5,586 nt of DNA from Defluviicoccus sp. (GCA_028820945.1 JAPPHW010000064.1:1-5586); one strand, 5' to 3'. Shown: positions 1-5,586, counted from the first letter of the stretch. A program made the numbers and translations. The notes: a model not told the origin generated them from the sequence alone.

Positions 1-134
1 TCGGCGGGCGGGCAGGAATAGCAGCCCTGCGAGGTGAACAGCTCGACCACCGTCGGGCTCTCGGCGCGGGCCGTCTGCGCACCCAGGACGAGCGCGCCGA
101 GGGCGAGAACGGCTGAGAGGCGGGTTATGTGCAT
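1..134 (-). CDS. DUF1223 family secreted thioredoxin-like protein, N-terminal part (cut by window edge)
   Basis: Only the first 44 codons are inside the window. The ATG at 134-132 is preceded by GGAGG with a 10-nt gap, which supports this start. The protein begins with a short positive stretch (MHITR), a hydrophobic core of about residues 7-19 and an AxA-type site (ARA then ES near residues 22-26), so it should be exported by Sec. The mature part opens with VVELFTSQGCYSCPPA, very close to the opening of DUF1223 proteins (usually VELFTSQGCSSCPPAD), which adopt a thioredoxin-like fold with a CxxC pair; here it is CYSC. The role of the family is poorly known; a periplasmic redox function is inferred from the CxxC and signal peptide. 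It starts 42 nt after the stop of the molybdenum hydroxylase gene on the same strand, so co-transcription is possible. The family call is firm; the function is not. Confidence 0.85.
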   Translation of the reverse strand, partial: MHITRLSAVLALGALVLGAQTARAESPTVVELFTSQGCYSCPPA

Positions 135-176
135 CGGCTTCGATCCTCCGTCGTTCGTCTCCATATCGGTCGGGCG

Positions 177-2459
177 TCACGCGTTGGCAAGACCCCGGAT
201 CGCCCGCCAGACCCGTTCCGGCGTCGCCGGCATGGCGATGTCGGCGACGCCGAGCGGAGCGAGAGCGTCGAGGATGGCGTGTATCACGGCCGGCGCAGCG
301 CCCACCGTGCCCGACTCGCCCGCCCCCTTGACGCCGAGCGGGTTGGTGGCGGTCGGCGCGTTGCGCGTCGCCAGCGCGAAGAACGGCAGGTCGTCGGCGC
401 GCGGCAGGGCGTAGTCCATCAGCGAGCCGGTCAGCAACTGCCCGGTGCCCCGCTCGTAGACCATGTCCTCGATCAGCGCCTGGCCCGCGCCCTGCGCGAT
501 GCCGCCGTGGATCTGCCCGTCCAGAAGCAGAGGGTTGACCGCCCTGCCCACGTCGTCGACCGCGGACAGCCGAACGAGGTCGACGGCGCCGGTCTCCGGA
601 TCGACCTCGACCTCTGCGATCTGGCATCCGTTGGGAAAGTTCCCCCCGCCGGCCGCGTAGTCGCCGACGCCCTCCAACCCGAGCCCGAGCTCGGCCGGGA
701 AGCCGAACGGGGCGTAGGCCGCTTTCGCCACGTCGACGATGCCGACCGCGCGGTCGGTCCCGGCGACGGTGAAGGCGCCGGCGTCGAACGCGATATCGTC
801 CGGCGCGGCTTCCAGGAGGTAGGCGGCGATCTCCCTGCCCCTCTCGACGATTCTGTCCGCGGCGAGCCTGAGCGCCGAACCGCCCACCGTCATCGAGCGC
901 GAGCCGAAGGTGCCCCGGCCGACCGACACCGCGTCGGTGTCGCCCTGCATCAACCGCACGCTGCCGAACTCGACCCCGAGCCACTCCGACACCATCTGGG
1001 CGTAGACCGTCTCGTGGCCCTGGCCGTGGCCGAACGTGCCGGCGACCACCGTGACGGATCCGCTCGCGTCGAAGCGGATCTCCATGCGCTCGTTCGACAT
1101 CCCCGCTGACTCGAGGAAGCAGGCGATGCCCCGGCCGCGCAGCAGGCCGCGCGCCTCGGTTTCGGCCCGGCGCGCGGCGAACCCGTCCCAGTCCGCCAGC
1201 GCCAGCGCGGCGTCCATGACATCCTCGAACGCGCCGGAATCGTATTCCAGCGTCAGCGCCGTCCTGTACGGCATCGCCTCTGGCGCGACGAAGTTCCGCC
1301 GCCGCAATTCGATCGCGTCGATCCCGGTCTCGCGCGCCGCGACTTCGATCAGCCGTTCGAGCAGATAGGTCGCCTCGGGCCGGCCGGCGCCGCGATAGGG
1401 CGCGGTCCAGGCGGTGTTGGTATAGGCCGCGCGCGTCGTCGCGTGGATCGCCGGAATCGCGTAGACGCCGGAATAGAGCGTCGTCGAATGGACCGGCGAG
1501 ACCCCGGCCCCCGCCGCGAGATGGGCGCCGAGATTGTAGTCGGCGTCGACGCGGAGCCCGAGAATGCGCCCGTCCTCGTCCAGCGCCATCTCGGCCATCG
1601 CCCGCTGGTCGCGCGCATGGGTGTCGGACGCCATCCCCTCGCCCCGCTCCGCGATCCATTTGACCGGCCGGTCGAGCCGCCGCGCGGCCCAGAGGACCAG
1701 CGCGTCCTCCGGGAACACGCCGCCCTTCATCCCGAACCCGCCGCCCACGTCCCGCGCGACCACCGACACGCGGTTCTCGGGAATCCCGAACACGCCCTGG
1801 GCGAGGAACTGCCGCACCCGGTGCGGGTTCTGGCAACTCAGATGGAGCCGGTAGCGGTCGTCGGCGGCGGCGTATTCCCCGACCGCGCCGCGCGGCTCCA
1901 TCGGCACGGCGGTAATCCGGTTGTTGTAGAGCGCGAGCCGGACGACGTGGCGGGCGGAGGCGAAGGCGGCCTCCGCGGCCGCCGGGTCGCCCATCTCGAC
2001 GGCGAAGCAATCGTCGTCCGGGCCCCCGGACAGGACCGTCGCTGGAAGCTCGTCGTAGTCGATCGACACCAACTCCGCGGCATCGAGCGCCATCTCGCGG
2101 GTCTCGGCGACGACGAAGGCGACCGGGGCTCCGACATGCCGCGCGGCGTCGAGCGCGATGGCCGGGGTCGGTCTCCGCCGCGCCGGCGCGGAGAGGATCG
2201 CGTCGTCGATCGAGTAGCACGGGATCGAGCCGAGGCCGTCCGCCCGATACTCCGCGCCGGTCAGCACGGCAAGCACGCCGGGCGCCGCTCGCGCGGCGGC
2301 GACGTCGATCGCCCCGATCCGGGCATGCGCGTATGGCGAGCGCAGTACCGCGCCGTGCGCCATGCGCGACAGCACGAGGTCGTCGACGAAGCGGCCGCGC
2401 CCGGTGAGGAAGCGCCGGTCTTCGGTACGCCGAACCGGCCGGCCGATGCCGTGCGTCAT
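177..2459 (-). CDS. Xanthine dehydrogenase / CoxL-like family molybdopterin-binding (large) subunit
   Basis: A complete 760-aa protein, normal for the large subunit of molybdenum hydroxylases, which oxidise aldehydes, N-heterocycles or CO with water as oxygen donor. The N-terminus IGRPVRRTEDRRFLTGRG is the usual opening of the a/b hammerhead domain (about residues 15-125). The molybdopterin-cytosine-dinucleotide-binding domains follow, with MEPRGAVGEY (187-196), GGGFGMK (239-245), PYRGAGR (354-360), GHGQGHET (477-484) and GVKGAGESG (709-717). Glu715 is the expected catalytic glutamate. The active-site loop is PYRGAGR, not the AYxCSFR of true (form I) CO dehydrogenase, so CO oxidation is unlikely; the real substrate is unknown. 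No signal peptide is seen, so it is cytoplasmic. The ATG at 2459 has GGGGGA 6 nt upstream and fits family N-termini. The frame stays open upstream to 3788, but that part lies antisense to the FAH gene and is spurious. No FeS or FAD subunit gene is adjacent within the window. Confidence 0.93.
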   Translation of the reverse strand: MTHGIGRPVRRTEDRRFLTGRGRFVDDLVLSRMAHGAVLRSPYAHARIGAIDVAAARAAPGVLAVLTGAEYRADGLGSIPCYSIDDAILSAPARRRPTPAIALDAARHVGAPVAFVVAETREMALDAAELVSIDYDELPATVLSGGPDDDCFAVEMGDPAAAEAAFASARHVVRLALYNNRITAVPMEPRGAVGEYAAADDRYRLHLSCQNPHRVRQFLAQGVFGIPENRVSVVARDVGGGFGMKGGVFPEDALVLWAARRLDRPVKWIAERGEGMASDTHARDQRAMAEMALDEDGRILGLRVDADYNLGAHLAAGAGVSPVHSTTLYSGVYAIPAIHATTRAAYTNTAWTAPYRGAGRPEATYLLERLIEVAARETGIDAIELRRRNFVAPEAMPYRTALTLEYDSGAFEDVMDAALALADWDGFAARRAETEARGLLRGRGIACFLESAGMSNERMEIRFDASGSVTVVAGTFGHGQGHETVYAQMVSEWLGVEFGSVRLMQGDTDAVSVGRGTFGSRSMTVGGSALRLAADRIVERGREIAAYLLEAAPDDIAFDAGAFTVAGTDRAVGIVDVAKAAYAPFGFPAELGLGLEGVGDYAAGGGNFPNGCQIAEVEVDPETGAVDLVRLSAVDDVGRAVNPLLLDGQIHGGIAQGAGQALIEDMVYERGTGQLLTGSLMDYALPRADDLPFFALATRNAPTATNPLGVKGAGESGTVGAAPAVIHAILDALAPLGVADIAMPATPERVWRAIRGLANA

Positions 2460-2564
2460 GCCGTTCCCCCGCCTGCCCGCGCCGGAGCGTTGGCCCGTCC
2501 CCGGCCGGCCACGGTAGAATGCCGGCCGCGCGAAGTCCGCGCAAAGCCGCATCGGGAGAACGGG
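2460..2564. promoter_or_regulatory. Divergent intergenic control region between the molybdenum hydroxylase and FAH genes
   Basis: These 105 nt separate two start codons pointing away from each other, so promoters for both genes are expected here. On the plus side, TAGAAT (2515-2520) matches a -10 box at five of six bases and lies about 45 nt before the FAH start. The best -35 is TTGGCC (2490-2495), but the 19-nt spacer is long. An 8-bp perfect inverted repeat, CGGCCGGC (2502-2509) and GCCGGCCG (2521-2528), flanks the TAGAAT and could be an operator or hairpin. No clear promoter is seen for the minus-strand gene. Each gene has its own Shine-Dalgarno sequence at the border: GGGGGA for the minus gene and GGGAG for the plus gene. 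The promoter call is weak because the region is so GC-rich. Confidence 0.4.
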
Positions 2565-3515
2565 ATGAAATTGCTGACGCTGGACACCGGCGGAAACGGC
2601 CGCCCCGCCGTGCTGGTCGACGAAGACGCGGTGCTCGACCTCGCGCTTGCCGCCGATAGCCTGACCCAGGCCCGCCTGGTGCCCGGCAGCGTGCGAGGCA
2701 TCCTCGCCGCCGGCGCGGACGGGCAGGACGCGGTCAGGCGGACCGTCGACGCGGCGGAGGCGGACCGCGACCGGCTGCGCGAGACCGGCGCGCTGATATC
2801 CTTCGCCGATGCGCCGCTTCTGCCGCCGATTCCCAATCCCAACCTGATCCTGTCGGAGGGCCTCAACTACCGCCGTCATCTCGCGGAGATGTCCGGAACG
2901 CCCGCCCCGCCCCACCCGACCGCCTTCATCAAGGCCGTGGCCTCGCTCACCGGGTCCGGCAAGCCGATCCGCGTGCCGCCGCAATGCCCCGACATGATCG
3001 ATTTCGAGGGCGAGTTCACCTTCGTAATCGGGCGGCGTTGCCACAACGTGGCGCTCGACGACGCGATGTCGTACATCGGCGGCTACACGATCTGCAACGA
3101 CGTCTCGGCGCGCGACTGGGTGGGCGAGGTGTTCGACGCCGAGGCCAAGTTCGGCATCATCCAGGCCTGGGAGCGCAACATCATGGGCAAGCAGCTTCCC
3201 GGCTTCACGCCCTGCGGCCCGGTGATGGTCACCGCCGACGAGATCGCCGACCCGCACGACCTCCAGCTCACCACCACGCTCAACGGCGAGATCGTGCAGT
3301 CGACCAAGACCGACGACCTGATCTACGGCGTCGCCGAGATCCTGTCCTATTTCTCCAAGTGGTACCGCTTCGAGCCGGGCGACCTGTTCACCACCGGCTC
3401 GCCCGCCGGGGTCGGCTTCGGCCGCGACCCCAAGCTGTTCATGAAGGCGGGCGACAGGATCGAGGTCGAGGTTGAGGGCATCGGCCGATTGAGCAATACG
3501 CTCGAGGCGGGTTAG
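2565..3515 (+). CDS. Fumarylacetoacetate hydrolase (FAH) family protein
   Basis: A complete 316-aa enzyme of the FAH / 2-hydroxyhepta-2,4-diene-1,7-dioate isomerase family, which cleaves, hydrates, decarboxylates or isomerises keto-acid intermediates using a divalent metal. Residues 1-85 form the small N-terminal domain and about 92-314 the FAH fold. The family landmarks are all present: LNYRRHLAE (100-108) with the His105/Glu108 pair of the lid dyad; DFEGE (146-150) with metal ligands Glu148 and Glu150; GGYTICNDVSARD (172-184) with the third ligand Asp179; Lys209 before a CGP turn (217-219); TTGSPAGVGFGR near 276-287; and GDRIEVEVEGIGRLSNTL at the end. It is therefore probably active and cytoplasmic. 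The ATG has GGGAG 6 nt upstream. A transporter gene follows after 57 nt, probably in the same transcript, and a molybdenum hydroxylase gene diverges from it, which suggests a catabolic role. The exact reaction cannot be assigned; a true fumarylacetoacetase is only one possibility. Confidence 0.93.
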   Translation: MKLLTLDTGGNGRPAVLVDEDAVLDLALAADSLTQARLVPGSVRGILAAGADGQDAVRRTVDAAEADRDRLRETGALISFADAPLLPPIPNPNLILSEGLNYRRHLAEMSGTPAPPHPTAFIKAVASLTGSGKPIRVPPQCPDMIDFEGEFTFVIGRRCHNVALDDAMSYIGGYTICNDVSARDWVGEVFDAEAKFGIIQAWERNIMGKQLPGFTPCGPVMVTADEIADPHDLQLTTTLNGEIVQSTKTDDLIYGVAEILSYFSKWYRFEPGDLFTTGSPAGVGFGRDPKLFMKAGDRIEVEVEGIGRLSNTLEAG

Positions 3516-3565
3516 CCGGTCCGGCATGAACCTTCCCCTGACGACTTGAACGACCGATCCGACCC

Positions 3566-3584
3566 CGGCCCGATGTCCGGGCCG
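3566..3584 (+). repeat. GC-rich hairpin enclosing the transporter ATG
   Basis: CGGCCCG (3566-3572) and CGGGCCG (3578-3584) are perfect 7-bp inverted arms around the loop ATGTC, which contains the proposed start codon at 3573. No T-run follows, so it does not look like an intrinsic terminator. It might influence translation of the transporter relative to the FAH gene, or be a chance match in GC-rich DNA. Confidence 0.4.
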
Positions 3585-4436
3585 TCTACCGGCAACCTCC
3601 GCGGCGTCGCCTGGATGACGCTCGCCGCGTTTTTCTTCGCGATGATGATCGTCGCGGGGCGGCGGGTGAGCCACCTGCCGTCCATCGAGATCACCTTTTT
3701 CCAGACCGGCGGCGCGGTGATCTGCCTGCTCCCCTGGCTGGTGGCAAGGGGGCCGGGCGGGCTCAGGACCGCCAATCTCGTCATGCACCTGATCCGGGGG
3801 CTCGCGGCCTTTGCCGGCATGTCCGCCCTGTTCTACGCCGCCCGGTTCACCCCCGCCGCCGACATCACCGCGCTCCTCTTCCTGTCGGTCCTGTTCACCG
3901 TCCTTCTGGCGGCGGTGTTTCTCAAGGAGAGGGTCGGCTTCCGACGCTGGGTCGCGATCCTGGTCGGGTTCGGCGGCGCGCTGATCGTCATCCGCCCCGG
4001 CTTCGAAAGCGCGTCCTGGTCCGCGCTCATCATGCTCTTCGTCGCGCTCGCCTTCGGGGCGGTCAACACGGCGACGCGGTTTCTCGCCGGCACCGAGAAC
4101 CTCAACGCCATCGTCTTCTATATGTACGGGCTGATGTGCCTCTACGCGTCGGTCCCGACGATCCTCGCATGGGAAACGCCGTATTGGGCCGACGTGCCGT
4201 GGCTTGCCGCGACCGGCCTGTTCGCCGCCATCGCCCAGCAGGGCATCACCCGGTCGCTCTCCATGGCACCGACCGCGATCGCCATGCCCGCCTATTACCT
4301 CCAGCTCCCGTTCGCCGCAGTCGCCGGATACTTCCTGTTCGGAGAGGCGCCGGGCGCATGGATCTGGGTGGGCGCGGCGGTGATCTGCGGCGCGACCTAC
4401 TACGTGATCCGCGCCGCCCCGCCCGACCGGCGGTAG
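3573..4436 (+). CDS. EamA/DMT-superfamily transporter
   Basis: A 287-aa integral membrane protein of the drug/metabolite transporter superfamily. About ten hydrophobic segments can be drawn (roughly 11-28, 38-57, 72-90, 94-117, 125-141, 149-171, 180-199, 208-226, 232-255, 261-281), in two EamA halves. Each half ends with the family signature of a Glu before the last helix: FLKERVGFRRW (116-126) and LFGEAPGAW (255-263). The usual length for the family is 280-310. Such carriers move small metabolites across the inner membrane, often outward; the substrate is unknown. The start is uncertain. ATG 3573 is chosen, but it has no Shine-Dalgarno sequence and sits in the loop of a GC-rich hairpin. An in-frame TTG at 3546 would add nine residues and also lacks a ribosome site. 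The gene lies close behind the FAH gene, so co-transcription and coupling are plausible. Its stop is 2 nt from that of the opposing gene. Confidence 0.92.
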   Translation: MSGPSTGNLRGVAWMTLAAFFFAMMIVAGRRVSHLPSIEITFFQTGGAVICLLPWLVARGPGGLRTANLVMHLIRGLAAFAGMSALFYAARFTPAADITALLFLSVLFTVLLAAVFLKERVGFRRWVAILVGFGGALIVIRPGFESASWSALIMLFVALAFGAVNTATRFLAGTENLNAIVFYMYGLMCLYASVPTILAWETPYWADVPWLAATGLFAAIAQQGITRSLSMAPTAIAMPAYYLQLPFAAVAGYFLFGEAPGAWIWVGAAVICGATYYVIRAAPPDRR

Positions 4437-4438
4437 GG

Positions 4439-4846
4439 CTACTTCGCCCGGGGCGCGGCCAACCCCGCGATCAGCCTGTCGAGCTTGGCGTTCATCCGGT
4501 CCAGCTTGGCGTCCATCCGGTCGAACCTTTCGTCCACCCGGTCAAGCCGTTCATCTACCCGGTCAAGCCTTTCGTCCACCCGGTCGAACCTGGCGTCGAT
4601 CTGCCCGAGCAGTTGGAGGACGTTATCGACCCGGTCGTCGAGCCGCTTGACCTCGGACCCGACCTTTTCCTCGACGCGACGTATGCCGGACTCGGCGACG
4701 GCGGAAACGCTCTCTACCCGGGCGTTCTGCCTGTCGTCCTGCGCGCTGAGACCCCAGACACCCATCCCTCCCATCGCGCCGAAGAGGGCGAGTAGGAAGA
4801 GTCCGAAGGTCCAGTAGCCGCCGTGCCGATGCAGCCATTCCCGCAT
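4439..4846 (-). CDS. Small membrane-anchored coiled-coil protein with tandem heptads
   Basis: A 135-aa protein of no family I recognise. After a short N-terminus (MREWLHRHGGYW), residues 13-33 form one hydrophobic, Gly-rich membrane segment. The rest is charged and helical: residues 45-82 look like a coiled coil, and residues 83-124 are six successive heptads with F/L and V/M at 3-4 spacing and D, E, R, K elsewhere (core FDRVDER, later KLDRMNA). The tail is basic (APRAK). This suggests an inner-membrane anchor with an oligomerising helical rod. Topology is not certain; the N-terminal Arg/His residues favour N-in, which would put the rod outside. The ATG at 4846 is chosen because a promoter places the transcript start at that codon. 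An in-frame ATG at 4912 would add 22 residues, but it has no ribosome site and lies upstream of that promoter. Distant resemblance to other coiled coils would be uninformative about function. Confidence 0.8.
   Translation of the reverse strand: MREWLHRHGGYWTFGLFLLALFGAMGGMGVWGLSAQDDRQNARVESVSAVAESGIRRVEEKVGSEVKRLDDRVDNVLQLLGQIDARFDRVDERLDRVDERLDRVDERFDRMDAKLDRMNAKLDRLIAGLAAPRAK
4475..4600 (-). repeat. Six 21-bp tandem repeats encoding coiled-coil heptads
   Basis: Six in-phase 21-bp units lie within the coiled-coil gene. Read on the plus strand, examples are CCGGTCAAGCCTTTCGTCCAC and near copies differing at a few bases; the two outermost units are the most diverged. Each encodes one heptad of the type [FL]DR[VM][DN][EA][RK]. 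Because the unit is a multiple of three and matches one heptad, gain or loss of units would lengthen or shorten the rod without a frameshift. Confidence 0.88.
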
Positions 4847-5028
4847 AAGTTGAGTATCGGACTTTTCAATGTAACCGTCAAGATAACGTCTTTCTCCCGG
4901 ACATGGGCGCATCGCGGCGAGACGCCCGAGCGGGCCGCCCCTTCAGGACCGCTCCGGTCGAAATGACGGATGGCACGCCGCCGGGTACAGTCCCGCCGGC
5001 CGGAAACGGGCGATACGGGGGAGGGACA
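4847..5028. other. Divergent intergenic region, 182 nt
   Basis: This gap lies between the starts of the coiled-coil gene and the SCP2-like gene. The left third (about 4848-4893) is much richer in A and T than the surroundings and holds the minus-strand promoter. For the plus strand, only a weak candidate is visible: ATGACG (4963-4968) and TACAGT (4986-4991) with 17-nt spacing, each four of six to consensus, about 30-35 nt before the start at 5029. No RNA gene or further reading frame is supported here. Confidence 0.45.
4853..4881 (-). promoter_or_regulatory. Sigma70-like promoter for the coiled-coil gene (leaderless position)
   Basis: On the minus strand, TTGACG (4881-4876; five of six to TTGACA) and GATACT (4858-4853; four of six to TATAAT) are separated by exactly 17 nt. 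The box lies in a locally AT-richer patch. The expected transcript start, 6-7 nt after the -10 box, falls at 4847-4846, which is the A of the ATG. No Shine-Dalgarno sequence precedes that ATG, so the mRNA is probably leaderless. Confidence 0.6.
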
Positions 5029-5433
5029 ATGACCGACGAAGAGGCGGCGGCGGTGTTCGAGCGGCTGCCCGCGCTGGTCAACGGGGACATTCCGCTGGTC
5101 AGGCGCGGCAGGTTCCTCACGACGACCTTCCTGATCGGCGCGGGCGACCTGCCGGTGCTGGCGACGGTGCGCGAGGGGGCGATTACCGACGTGACCGTTT
5201 CGCCCCCGCCGATGCGTTCCTGGCGGTTCGCGGTCCGCGCGGACGCCGATGCGTGGCGGCGCTTCTGGAAGGCGGAGCCCGAGCCCGGCTATCACGACCT
5301 GCTGGCGATGACCCGGTTCGGCGCGGCCCGGATCGAGGGCGACCTGCACCCTCTCATGGCGAACCTCCGTTACGTCAAGGAGGTGCTGGAAGCGCCGCGC
5401 CGCGCGGGGCTGGGAGGCGGCGATGCCGGTTGA
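5029..5433 (+). CDS. Small protein, possibly SCP2 sterol-binding-like
   Basis: A 134-aa protein, probably cytoplasmic (no signal peptide or membrane helix). I do not recognise it firmly. The overall plan, a mixed alpha/beta body with a conserved-looking C-terminal block (GYHDLLAMTRFG at 87-98, then IEGDLHPLMANLRYVKEVLEAPR spanning 102-124), resembles the end of SCP2-like lipid-binding domains, where a 'GD..pLM.nL.yvk..l..PR' pattern is often seen. Tryptophans at 65, 76 and 80 could line a hydrophobic pocket (inference). The ATG at 5029 is chosen because GGGGAGGG lies just upstream (GGAGG with a 4-nt gap). The frame is open further 5', to an ATG at 4903, but that has no ribosome site. The last 11 nt overlap the start of an alpha/beta hydrolase gene, so the two are probably translated together, and the protein may bind or present a hydrophobic substrate for that enzyme. 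This functional link is speculative. Confidence 0.75.
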   Translation: MTDEEAAAVFERLPALVNGDIPLVRRGRFLTTTFLIGAGDLPVLATVREGAITDVTVSPPPMRSWRFAVRADADAWRRFWKAEPEPGYHDLLAMTRFGAARIEGDLHPLMANLRYVKEVLEAPRRAGLGGGDAG

Positions 5434-5586
5434 GTTCGAGCCCATCGCCGGGCGCTACGCCACGATCGGGCTCGGCGACCGGCCCTGCCGCCTCTTCTTC
5501 GAGGAGGCGGGGCAGGGAATCCCGCTTCTCTGCCTGCACACCGCCGGCGCCGACAGCCGGCAGTACCGCCACCTGATGCTCGACGA
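5423..5586 (+). CDS. Alpha/beta hydrolase, N-terminal part (cut by window edge)
   Basis: The first 54 codons of a gene that runs off the right end. The ATG at 5423 has GGAGG (5413-5417) with a 5-nt gap, all inside the 3' end of the upstream gene, and the two frames overlap by 11 nt. After an N-terminal strand region (RLFFEEAGQG, about 23-32) comes IPLLCLHTAGADSRQYRHL (33-51). This matches the strand beta3 / oxyanion-loop start of alpha/beta hydrolases, normally PLLLLHGxxxDsrxyrxl; here HG is replaced by HT, a variant seen in some members. The catalytic Ser, Asp and His lie beyond the window, so activity and substrate cannot be judged. The tight overlap implies an operon with the SCP2-like protein. 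Confidence 0.82.
   Translation, partial: MPVEFEPIAGRYATIGLGDRPCRLFFEEAGQGIPLLCLHTAGADSRQYRHLMLD

Noticed and set aside
129..1109. A 326-codon plus-strand open frame opposite the molybdenum hydroxylase.
   Set aside because: The Arg/Asp/His/Gly-rich translation has no recognisable domain and lies opposite conserved cofactor-binding motifs; it is a GC-bias shadow.
177..2459. Annotation as aerobic carbon monoxide dehydrogenase (coxL).
   Set aside because: The active-site loop is PYRGAGR and lacks the Cys-containing AYxCSFR signature of functional CO dehydrogenase; no coxM or coxS lies alongside.
1443..2564. An in-frame upstream extension of the FAH gene of 374 codons.
   Set aside because: The family N-terminus (MKLLTLDT) and a good ribosome site are at 2565; the extension is opposite the molybdenum hydroxylase.
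3526..3549. A seven-codon mini-frame (MNLPLTT) between the FAH and transporter genes, as a leader peptide.
   Set aside because: It has no ribosome site and no attenuator-like structure or regulatory codon run; it is most likely chance.
2460..3788. The molybdenum hydroxylase frame stays open on the minus strand for a further 443 codons, giving an apparent 1203-aa protein.
   Set aside because: The extension is antisense to the well-supported FAH gene and the start of the transporter, its translation is low-complexity and rich in Arg, Gly, His and Asp, and the family N-terminus with a ribosome site begins at 2459. Long antisense frames are common in DNA with this codon bias.
4475..4600. Regular 21-bp repeats as a possible CRISPR array, or as a repeat protein on the plus strand (VHPVKPF-like units).
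   Set aside because: The units are contiguous with no unique spacers, and they read in phase as coiled-coil heptads on the minus strand. The plus-strand version is the mirror reading and has no start or domain context of its own.
4903..5028. An earlier ATG (4903) for the SCP2-like gene, adding 42 residues.
   Set aside because: It has no ribosome site and the added residues are low-complexity Arg/Gly/Pro. The ATG at 5029 has a strong GGAGG-type site.

Overview
The window looks like ordinary chromosome from a very GC-rich alphaproteobacterium. The grounds are strong GC3 bias, long spurious antisense open frames, and gene families common in Rhodospirillales and Rhizobiales-like genomes. The lineage is inferred from composition and gene content only; no rRNA or marker gene is present. 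There is no sign of a phage, insertion sequence, CRISPR array, tRNA or rRNA.

Layout. (1) At the left edge, minus strand, is the 5' end of a secreted DUF1223-type thioredoxin-like protein (1-134). (2) Upstream of it on the same strand is a complete molybdenum hydroxylase large subunit of the xanthine dehydrogenase / CoxL-like superfamily (177-2459). No FAD-binding (CoxM-like) or 2Fe-2S (CoxS-like) partner gene is visible. (3) A 105-nt divergent region (2460-2564) separates it from a plus-strand pair: a fumarylacetoacetate hydrolase (FAH) family enzyme (2565-3515) and a ten-helix EamA/DMT transporter (about 3573-4436). (4) The transporter meets head-on, with only a 2-nt gap, a minus-strand gene for a small membrane-anchored coiled-coil protein (4439-4846). 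Its C-terminus consists of six near-identical heptads encoded by 21-bp tandem repeats. (5) Beyond a 182-nt divergent region lies a plus-strand pair: a 134-aa protein with weak SCP2-like resemblance (5029-5433), overlapped by 11 nt by the start of an alpha/beta hydrolase that runs off the right edge (5423-5586).

How the genes may work together. The molybdenum hydroxylase, FAH-family enzyme and transporter could form a small catabolic locus: uptake or export of an organic compound, hydroxylation of an aromatic, heterocyclic or aldehyde substrate, and hydrolysis or isomerisation of a keto-acid intermediate. That is inferred from proximity; the substrate cannot be read from the sequence. The SCP2-like/hydrolase pair looks like a separate translationally coupled operon.

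The most notable non-standard signals are a good sigma70-like promoter placed so that the coiled-coil gene's mRNA would begin at its AUG (leaderless), the heptad tandem repeat itself, and inverted repeats at the two expression-control points of the FAH/transporter unit. I see no convincing new multi-gene system.
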